Assembly (NCBI GenBank): GCA_030693105.1
Contig: JAUYBK010000005.1
Coordinates: 1-10,888, forward strand
DNA from: Methanobacteriaceae archaeon
Lineage (GTDB): Archaea; Methanobacteriota; Methanobacteria; Methanobacteriales; Methanobacteriaceae
Direction of reading: 5' to 3'
Length of the DNA stretch: 10,888 nucleotides
This document shows, in pieces, positions 6,140-10,888 of this stretch. Every line of letters begins with the position of its first letter. The first letter of the stretch is position 1. The notes below the pieces were generated by a model that saw nothing but the letters and a program-made list of their open reading frames with translations, was not told the origin of the DNA and made no database searches. The position numbers and the translations under genes are program-made.

Positions 6140-6568
6140 ATGATAACTCTTATAGGAACGGATCTGGCAGAGAAAGGACTAAAATTCATGCATTACGGCG
6201 CATCCAGCAAATGTGAGGATTGTCGGTTTAAGGCCACTTGCATTGACTCTCTGGAGGGGGGGCGAATGTATCGGATCAAAGATGTCAAAGATGCCAAACA
6301 GCCCTGCCCCATCCACAACGGGGGAGAAGTCCAGGTGGTGGATGTGGACCGGGCCTTAATCAAGGTGCTTCTCGACTCTAAAAGGGCCTTTGAGGGCTCT
6401 AGATTTTCTTACAATCCCCGCCCGTGTGATGAAGAATGTTCACTTCGAAACCTGTGCTTCCCAGAAGGATTATACAAGGATGATAAATGCAAAATCGTTA
6501 AAAAATTGGGAAAACCCCTAGAAAAATGTCCTAAGGGATTGGAACTCATCATGGTACTGGTTAAATAG
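6140..6568 (+). CDS. UPF0179 family protein with two cysteine clusters
   Basis: This 142-residue archaeal protein belongs to uncharacterised family UPF0179, recognised by overall sequence and length. It has nine cysteines. C25-x2-C28-x5-C34 with C56 forms one group of four, C96-x3-C100-x5-C106 with C117 forms a second, and C130 is left over. The N- and C-terminal halves therefore repeat a C-x(2,3)-C-x5-C...C pattern, which suggests two metal sites (zinc or Fe-S); this is inference. It has no signal peptide or membrane segment and a hydrophobic C-terminal strand. The ATG at 6140 has GGAGGA (6127-6132) seven bases upstream. It is followed after 63 bases by rpiA on the same strand. The biochemical role is unknown. 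Confidence 0.88.
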   Translation: MITLIGTDLAEKGLKFMHYGASSKCEDCRFKATCIDSLEGGRMYRIKDVKDAKQPCPIHNGGEVQVVDVDRALIKVLLDSKRAFEGSRFSYNPRPCDEECSLRNLCFPEGLYKDDKCKIVKKLGKPLEKCPKGLELIMVLVK

Positions 6569-6619
6569 TAGATATACCGGGTTCGGGTTAAATTATAGGA
6601 ATAATAAATTTAATATCAC

Positions 6620-6625
6620 GGAGTG
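6620..6625 (+). promoter_or_regulatory. Ribosome binding site deciding the rpiA start
   Basis: GGAGTG sits six bases before ATG 6632-6634. Its last three bases are the GTG that would be the alternative start, so that GTG is best read as part of the binding site. Confidence 0.7.
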
Positions 6626-6631
6626 CATTTT

Positions 6632-7303
6632 ATGGACCAAAAAAGACAAGTCGGACTGGAAGCTGCCCTTCGAGTAGAAGATGGGCAGGTGGTAGGACTG
6701 GGAACCGGTTCAACGGCTCATTATTTTATCAAAGGCCTGGGAGATCGTATAAAAGAGGAAGAACTGGATATTTTAGGTATACCAACTTCTTACCAGTCTT
6801 TTTTTCTGGCCCAGGAGTGTGGGATACCCGTTACCACCCTGGACGAACACCAGGTGGACCTGGCGGTAGACGGAGCCGACGAAGTGGACCCCCAACTTAA
6901 CCTCATAAAGGGAGGGGGAGGAGCCCACACCCGGGAAAAGATGGTGGATTACGATGCTAAAACTTTTCTGGTTATCGTTGATGAGTCTAAACTAGTTGAA
7001 AGGTTAGGAAAATTTCCGGTACCAGTGGAAGTCCTTCCCCTAGCTTACCGGGTGGTCAAAGACCATCTTTTGTCCATAGGAGGCATCCCTAATTTACGTA
7101 TGGCTCAGATGAAGGACGGTCCGTTTATCAGCGATAACAACAACTTCATCTTAGATGTGCAGTTTACATCCCTACCCGATCCAGCACAACTGGAAATGGA
7201 ACTCAACAACATCCCTGGTGTTTTAGAAAACGGTATATTCACCGGTGCGGTGGACGAAGTATTGATTGGCTCATCTAGAGAAGTAAAGAGTTTAAAAAGA
7301 TAA
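6632..7303 (+). CDS. rpiA: Ribose-5-phosphate isomerase A
   Basis: RpiA interconverts ribose 5-phosphate and ribulose 5-phosphate. In methanogens that lack an oxidative pentose phosphate pathway this links ribulose 5-phosphate to nucleotide precursor synthesis. The 223 residues from ATG 6632 match the family length. The phosphate-binding loop is GLGTGSTA (22-29), followed by DGADEVD (80-86) with D80 and D83, and KGGGGAHTREK (93-103) with K93 and the catalytic base E102. The usual Leu in the KGGGGALTREK stretch is His here, probably a harmless variant. A GTG at 6623 would add three residues, but that triplet belongs to the ribosome binding site. It lies 63 bases behind UPF0179 and 26 bases before a small anchored protein gene, so the three are probably co-transcribed. 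Confidence 0.95.
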   Translation: MDQKRQVGLEAALRVEDGQVVGLGTGSTAHYFIKGLGDRIKEEELDILGIPTSYQSFFLAQECGIPVTTLDEHQVDLAVDGADEVDPQLNLIKGGGGAHTREKMVDYDAKTFLVIVDESKLVERLGKFPVPVEVLPLAYRVVKDHLLSIGGIPNLRMAQMKDGPFISDNNNFILDVQFTSLPDPAQLEMELNNIPGVLENGIFTGAVDEVLIGSSREVKSLKR

Positions 7304-7329
7304 ATTAAGATATATTTAGGGATTAATTC

Positions 7330-7728
7330 ATGAAAAAATTAACTAAAAAATTGTTACTGGTCCTGCTAATACTGGGTGTAATTCTGGTAGCAACCGGGGT
7401 TTACATTAGCTGGCACCCTATCGTACAGGAGAGTAGCGGATCCATTTCCAGCCCCACCCCAGAACCGGAGGATAACATTTACTTCCCCAATAATACCGTT
7501 AACCTCACTCCAAACGAAACCATTCCCCAAAATGTGGTCTTCAACGGTCAAAATTACAGTGTGATAACTAAAGACCTGAAATTCATTGGCCCCAACACTC
7601 CGGTATGCCCCAACGGTGGTTCTACCAACACCATCCAAACTGGTTCATCCACCCGGGGGAATTACTGGTTTTACTACTACCACTGCAACCTCTGCCAGAA
7701 AAACTTTGCCAATTATGCCAGTATCTAA
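7330..7728 (+). CDS. Small membrane-anchored protein with C-terminal three-Cys motif, unknown
   Basis: This 132-residue protein begins with the basic MKKLTKK and a hydrophobic segment (about residues 8-27), which orients the rest outside the cell. A short Ser/Pro/Glu linker (about 34-50) and an Asn/Thr-rich stretch with sequons (NNT 54, NLT 58, NET 62, NYS 75) follow. The C-terminus carries CPNGG (93-97) and HCNLCQKNF (118-126), which resembles half of a zinc ribbon: three cysteines plus H118 could still bind a metal. The ATG has an AGGGAT-like site upstream and lies 26 bases after rpiA. It is the last gene before a hairpin terminator. I do not recognise a named family, and the function is unknown. 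Confidence 0.75.
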   Translation: MKKLTKKLLLVLLILGVILVATGVYISWHPIVQESSGSISSPTPEPEDNIYFPNNTVNLTPNETIPQNVVFNGQNYSVITKDLKFIGPNTPVCPNGGSTNTIQTGSSTRGNYWFYYYHCNLCQKNFANYASI

Positions 7729-7761
7729 GGTTAAATTGGTTGTGAGATTAATTTAATGGGG

Positions 7762-7803
7762 GGTTAACTCCTTTACTTAGTAAATAACCACTTCTTCTTT
7801 TTT
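7762..7803 (+). terminator. Hairpin plus T-run behind the rpiA cluster
   Basis: GGTTA (7762-7766) pairs with TAACC (7785-7789), and TTTA (7772-7775) with TAAA (7781-7784), forming a bulged stem. CTTCTTCTTTTTT (7791-7803) follows. It is placed 34 bases behind the last plus-strand gene of the cluster, as a terminator should be. Confidence 0.5.
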
Positions 7804-7884
7804 AAATTCTTATAGATGCCGGGGAGGTAAAATCTCTTAGTAGGGAATCATCTGGTGTTGGGGGTATTAATATTGTGAGATTTG

Positions 7885-7890
7885 AAAAAA
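7885..7890 (-). terminator. Oligo-T terminator of the minus-strand membrane gene
   Basis: The minus strand reads six T (complement of AAAAAA at 7885-7890) three bases after the stop codon of the 106-residue membrane protein. Short T-tracts without a hairpin are common archaeal termination signals. It faces the plus-strand terminator across the convergent gap 7729-7893, in which I saw no other feature. Confidence 0.35.
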
Positions 7891-7893
7891 CTT

Positions 7894-8214
7894 CTAAAGG
7901 GAGTACACCCACCACAGTCCCAGAACAGCACTGGCTAGATTGGCCAGTATTGATACATATAGGGCCTTAGGATATTTTATTTGGAAAAGTAACATTATGA
8001 GTAAGCTTTCCACCAGAACCACCACTACTTCCAAAAAAAACAGGTTGTTCAGGAGGTAAAAGTAGGTGAACTGGGCCAGGGGTAGGGTTAAAAAATTGAT
8101 TAATACTGCGTATCCTACTATTTTTAGGGGTTTGTCCCTTAAAATGATCCACCAGAGCGTGGCTTCCACCACCACCGTCAGGGCCAGTGACGTGAGAATA
8201 AAGTCAAATATCAT
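7894..8214 (-). CDS. Small four-helix integral membrane protein, unknown
   Basis: This 106-residue, very hydrophobic protein has four likely membrane helices at about 5-25, 31-53, 58-78 and 83-104, joined by short loops (RDKP, LLNN, KYPK). Charged or polar residues sit inside the helices: E17 in helix 1, N40 with P45 in helix 2, E62 and E69 in helix 3, N92 in helix 4. Such buried Glu/Asn residues point to a conserved intramembrane function rather than a simple anchor. The start ATG overlaps the TGA of the upstream secreted protein gene as ATGA (8211-8214), so the two are translationally coupled and probably work together. I have a vague recollection of similar paired small membrane proteins elsewhere but cannot name a family. 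Confidence 0.82.
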   Translation of the reverse strand: MIFDFILTSLALTVVVEATLWWIILRDKPLKIVGYAVLINFLTLPLAQFTYFYLLNNLFFLEVVVVLVESLLIMLLFQIKYPKALYVSILANLASAVLGLWWVYSL

Positions 8215-8834
8215 CGGTATCGGCGGTATACCAGGATGCTTATAATTATTAACGCCGCAAGGATAGGGATGAGGGTGTAGTAGAGAAACAGGTTGTCGGG
8301 GACCGGTGTAGAAGGTGGAGGGGTGGTGTTCTGCTGGTTATAGTTTTGCTGGTCAGTTTTTCCATTTTGATATTGGTAGATGATCCGGGACTTTTCAATC
8401 TTAAGGGGATTTACGGAAACTATCTTTAGAATGATGGTAACATTCTCCAGGGGGCTTGACTCACTAAATGTCTCATAAATAGCTTCCAGTTCCAGATCTG
8501 ACTTTGAAACCTTAGAATTGTTGTTGAAGTAGGAGTCCAGTTGGGTGAAGTTCATCTTTTCAATTGCTGCGGGGTTGAAGTCTGATTTTTTAGATAGATA
8601 GATACGGGCCGTGCTGAACTTGTAGAAGGTGAAAGAAGATGAATTTAAAACCACCAGATCGGGGGAGGGGCTTCCATGAAGGAGGAACACGTATTGGGGG
8701 TAGTCGTTAATATTTTCCAGGACGTAGTAGATGGGCACGTTCTTCTGGCCGGGTTCTATAACGTCAGCATAAGCCGGTGAAAAGAGAAAACAAAAAATCA
8801 AGAAAACCAGGACCACCACATTTCCAGACTTCAT
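8211..8834 (-). CDS. Secreted type-I membrane protein, partner of the four-helix protein
   Basis: From ATG 8832-8834 the product has 207 residues. It has a signal peptide (about 1-23, likely cleaved after SPAYA before DVIEPG), an extracytoplasmic domain (about 24-160), a Gln/Asn/Thr/Pro-rich stalk (about 161-180), one membrane helix (about 182-203) and a basic tail RRYR. The mature N-terminus DVIEPGQKNVPIYYVLENIN and the following DYPQYVFLLHG look like a compact beta domain. Several N-glycosylation sequons are present (NSS 64, NFT 95, NVT 131, NTT 169). A GTG at 8877-8879 would add 15 polar residues before the signal peptide and is unlikely. A TATA-like box placed for a leaderless message supports the ATG, as no ribosome binding site precedes it. 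It lies 55 bases behind znuB. The function is unknown. Confidence 0.82.
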   Translation of the reverse strand: MKSGNVVVLVFLIFCFLFSPAYADVIEPGQKNVPIYYVLENINDYPQYVFLLHGSPSPDLVVLNSSSFTFYKFSTARIYLSKKSDFNPAAIEKMNFTQLDSYFNNNSKVSKSDLELEAIYETFSESSPLENVTIILKIVSVNPLKIEKSRIIYQYQNGKTDQQNYNQQNTTPPPSTPVPDNLFLYYTLIPILAALIIISILVYRRYR

Positions 8835-8857
8835 GTTAATTAATAGAACGTTATTTG

Positions 8858-8865
8858 TATATATT
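8858..8865 (-). promoter_or_regulatory. TATA-like box giving a probable leaderless start
   Basis: Minus-strand AATATATA (8858-8865), preceded by purine-rich AAAAG, lies so that a start 22-27 bases downstream falls within a few bases of ATG 8834. This explains the missing ribosome binding site and suggests the membrane pair can be transcribed separately from znuACB. Confidence 0.45.
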
Positions 8866-8889
8866 TCTTTTAAATTCACTTATTTATTT

Positions 8890-9732
8890 TCATGTCCCGT
8901 CCCCCGGCTGCTTATTAATAATAGCTCCCGGGCCGGAAAACCTTTTAAAAAGGGAAGATAAGAGAAAGGCTAATGCCATAAAGAGCACTATAGTAGCACC
9001 AGAGGCCAGGTTAAAGATGTAAGATAAGAAAAGACCACCAAAAGTCAGAACGGTCCCCAGGAGCACGGAGTAAAACATCATTCTACCCAGGCGGTTGGTG
9101 TAATTTCTGGTAATGGCGGCTGGTATGGTTAATAGGGCGATGATGAGTATTACCCCCACCACTTTGATGAGTACCACTACCGATAAGGCCACCAATGAAA
9201 GTAAAAGGAGGTAAATTGCTTCGGCGGGCATTCCCACCGCGGTACTGAATTCTTCGTCGAAGGATAACGACAGAAATTCTCGTTGAAAGAGGAAAACCGT
9301 GATTAAGATCACAACATCTAGGATTAGCATCAAGTACAGATCCAGCAGGGGAACGGTGAGAATGCTCCCAAATAAATAGCTTAAAAGGTCGGGAGCGTAT
9401 CCAGGAGTGAGGTTGATGAATATTATTCCCAGGGCCATGCCCACGCTCCACAGAATACCAATGGCCGTGTCCTCACTGACCTCCATATGCTTATTTATAA
9501 TGCCAATAAGGACTGCAGATAACACGGTAAATGGCACTGCCGCCAGGATGGGATTTAAACCTAAAAAGTAACCCAATCCCACTCCACCAAAGGCAGCGTG
9601 GGATATTCCCCCACTTATAAAGACGATCCTCTTTATTACCACGTAGCTACCCACCACACCGCAGGCTACACTGGCTAAGACGGCGGCCAGGAAGGCGTTT
9701 TGCATGAAACTGTACTGTAATATTTCTAACAA
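8890..9732 (-). CDS. znuB: Zinc/manganese-type ABC transporter permease (ABC-3 family)
   Basis: This is the integral membrane subunit of a metal importer: 280 hydrophobic residues with about eight helices. The family features YVVIKRIVFISGGISHAAFGGVGLG (about 30-54; shown by KRIVFISGGISHAAFGG), EDTAIGILWS (about 87-96) and the cytoplasmic-loop region FDEEFSTAVGMPAE are visible. It starts with TTG (9730-9732), which I accept because GGAGA (9740-9744) lies seven bases before it, no other in-frame start is near, and the resulting N-terminus MLEILQYSFMQNA is typical of archaeal relatives. It follows znuC by 24 bases. The metal specificity cannot be read from the permease; zinc is inferred from the family. 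Confidence 0.93.
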   Translation of the reverse strand: MLEILQYSFMQNAFLAAVLASVACGVVGSYVVIKRIVFISGGISHAAFGGVGLGYFLGLNPILAAVPFTVLSAVLIGIINKHMEVSEDTAIGILWSVGMALGIIFINLTPGYAPDLLSYLFGSILTVPLLDLYLMLILDVVILITVFLFQREFLSLSFDEEFSTAVGMPAEAIYLLLLSLVALSVVVLIKVVGVILIIALLTIPAAITRNYTNRLGRMMFYSVLLGTVLTFGGLFLSYIFNLASGATIVLFMALAFLLSSLFKRFSGPGAIINKQPGDGT

Positions 9733-9756
9733 GTGGGGGTCTCCATATTGCCTTTT

Positions 9757-10503
9757 TTAGTGTTCACGGAGTATGCGGTGGGGTATTCCGTGGGATATTA
9801 ACTCCAAGGGGCATCCATACACTTCTTCCAAACCAGGGGCAGCTTCTTCAGCTGGACCATGGTAGTATAGTCGCCGATTTAAACAGGCAATAATATCCAC
9901 CTGATCCGAAACCGCTCCCACATCGTGGGTAACCAGGATGATGGTCATTCTTTTTTTAAGCTTTCCCAGGAGTTGGTAGAATGAATACTGCATTTGGGGG
10001 TCTACACTGGCCATGGGCTCATCTAACAGGAGAAGTTTAGGATTTCTAACCAGGGCCCGTGCCAGGAAAACACGTTGCAACTGACCGCCAGAAAGCTGTC
10101 CAATTTGACGTTCCTCCAGACCTTCCATCCCCACTTCCTTCAAGGTCGTAAATGTTGCTTCTTGGTCTTCAGGAGTGTAGTTTTTGAGAAGGCCATGGTA
10201 ACGGCCGGTTAGGACCGTATCCAGTACGTTGATGGGAAAGTCCGGTAGGAAGGACACCTGTTGGGGTAGGTATCCCATGGTCTTCCGGGCTTTTTGGGGT
10301 TTTTGGCCATAGACCAGGACTTTGCCCTCCCCGGGTTGGATGATCCCCAGTATCATGCGGAGTAAGGTGCTTTTTCCCCCTCCGTTGGGCCCTATAACAC
10401 CCAGAAAAGATTTATGAGGAACCTGGAGGTTAACTTGATCCAGTACCTTCTGTTGCTGGTAGTGGAAGCTCAAATTTTCTATGCTAACTGCGATTTCCTC
10501 CAT
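9757..10503 (-). CDS. znuC: Zinc/manganese-type ABC transporter ATP-binding protein
   Basis: This 248-residue ATPase powers the metal importer from the cytoplasmic side. It has the complete ABC set: Walker A GPNGGGKST (38-46), Q-loop Q81/Q82, signature LSGGQ (137-141), Walker B LLLLDEP (157-163), D-loop SVD (166-168) and switch His H193. The C-terminus with HGIPHRILREH is typical of ZnuC-like ATPases and His-rich enough that metal contact has been imagined for the family; here that is only a suggestion. The ATG is preceded by a weak AGGGTTG site. It lies between znuA (48 bases upstream) and znuB (24 bases downstream), in the order A-C-B. Confidence 0.95.
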   Translation of the reverse strand: MEEIAVSIENLSFHYQQQKVLDQVNLQVPHKSFLGVIGPNGGGKSTLLRMILGIIQPGEGKVLVYGQKPQKARKTMGYLPQQVSFLPDFPINVLDTVLTGRYHGLLKNYTPEDQEATFTTLKEVGMEGLEERQIGQLSGGQLQRVFLARALVRNPKLLLLDEPMASVDPQMQYSFYQLLGKLKKRMTIILVTHDVGAVSDQVDIIACLNRRLYYHGPAEEAAPGLEEVYGCPLELISHGIPHRILREH

Positions 10504-10551
10504 TTTTTTACAACCCTATTTTTTACTATCTTTAATTCTTTTTATTAATCA

Positions 10552-10888
10552 TTAAATCCTGGAAAAGGCTTCTGCCACTTTTTTCAGGTTTTCTAAATAG
10601 TTTCTAGCTAAAGGGTCTACCAACACTACTTGTCCTCCTATTTCGGTGGCTACTGTCTGGGCGTTTCTCTGGTTAAATTGGGGGGCTACAAAAACTACTT
10701 TTATGTTTTCACGGCGTGCTTCATCAATCACTAGGGATAGATCTTGAGGGGTAGGTTCTTTACCTTCTTTTTCAATGGATATCTGCTCTAACCCATAATC
10801 CCTGCAGAAATATCCCCAGGCAGGGTGGTAAACCAATATTTTTCGGGTTTTAATTTCTTTCAGGGATTGAGTAAGGTTCTGGTCCAGT
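10552..10888 (-). CDS. znuA: Metal-binding lipoprotein/solute-binding protein ZnuA, C-terminal fragment
   Basis: The reading frame runs off the right window edge, so only the last 111 residues are seen. It does not begin at the internal TTG near 10836; the 17 codons before it (LDQNLTQSLKEIKTRKI) continue the family sequence. Recognisable are LVYHPAWGYF with the metal-ligand His, the linker-helix region LEQISIEKEGKEPTP, VVFVAPQFNQRNAQTVA, and VDPLARNYLENL with the ligand Asp. These are characteristic of the ZnuA/TroA cluster A-I binding proteins, which capture zinc or manganese outside the membrane and pass it to ZnuB. The signal sequence, first two His ligands and any His-rich loop are outside the window, so the metal cannot be settled here. 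Confidence 0.92.
   Translation of the reverse strand, partial: LDQNLTQSLKEIKTRKILVYHPAWGYFCRDYGLEQISIEKEGKEPTPQDLSLVIDEARRENIKVVFVAPQFNQRNAQTVATEIGGQVVLVDPLARNYLENLKKVAEAFSRI

Noticed and set aside
5914..6216. Plus-strand ORF of 100 residues starting at TTG
   Set aside because: It has no ribosome binding site and no ATG before the overlap, overlaps UPF0179 in another frame, has unfamiliar Tyr-rich composition, and faces an equally open frame on the opposite strand. It is kept only as a gap observation.
7740..7882. Direct repeat TTGTGAGATT at 7740-7749 and 7873-7882
   Set aside because: It is a single 10-base pair of copies in AT-rich convergent intergenic DNA, with no flanking insertion signature or further copies; chance is likely.
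7729..7893. Possible C/D box small RNA in the convergent gap (GATGAT-like string on the minus strand)
   Set aside because: The string does not match the C box RTGATGA exactly, and no properly spaced D box pair was found.
1..10888. CRISPR array, tRNA, insertion sequence or defence genes
   Set aside because: I found no spaced repeats, cloverleaf-like sequence with a TTCGANNC arm, transposase motifs or nuclease/toxin genes on reading both strands.

Overview
The window reads as chromosomal DNA of a methanogenic archaeon, most likely of the Methanobacteriaceae. The reasons are an archaeal-type prolyl-tRNA synthetase with a C-terminal zinc module, sn-glycerol-1-phosphate dehydrogenase (archaeal lipid stereochemistry), CofC (coenzyme F420 synthesis), the archaeal UPF0179 family, GGTGA/GGAGG-type ribosome binding sites and AT-rich TATA-like elements. 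The lineage call rests on recalled similarity, not on a search. No tRNA, rRNA, CRISPR array, transposase or phage gene was seen; this is mainly a housekeeping region.

Layout. (1) 1-790: a terminator-like hairpin, then a minus-strand gene for a protein with two zinc ribbons, a long acidic Pro/Thr linker and a C-terminal SHOCT helix. A TATA-like box and three short palindromes lie upstream of it. (2) 988-4557, minus strand: a tight operon proS - secreted/anchored hypothetical - cofC - thiD, with gaps of 15, 18 and 3 bases. (3) 4558-4789: divergent promoter region. (4) 4790-7728, plus strand: egsA, a 303-base gap without a convincing gene, UPF0179, rpiA and a small anchored protein, ending at a hairpin plus T-run. 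(5) 7894-10888, minus strand: read in transcription order, a truncated znuA, znuC and znuB (zinc-type ABC importer), then a secreted type-I membrane protein overlapping a four-helix membrane protein by ATGA.

The genes cover several core functions: Pro-tRNA charging, F420 and thiamine cofactor supply, the archaeal lipid glycerol-phosphate headgroup, ribose-5-phosphate/ribulose-5-phosphate exchange, and metal import. Five proteins are unassigned or only family-named: the zinc-ribbon/SHOCT protein, the proS-cofC intervening protein, UPF0179, the three-Cys anchored protein, and the two-gene membrane pair behind znuB.

Several longest-ORF starts look wrong. proS, cofC, rpiA and the secreted gene after znuB have better ATG starts further downstream, supported by ribosome binding sites or, in the last case, by a TATA box placed for a leaderless message. 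I saw no clear new defence or mobile system. The most interesting signals are the triple palindrome near 844-881, the repeated cysteine pattern in UPF0179, and the conserved-looking membrane pair after the metal transporter.
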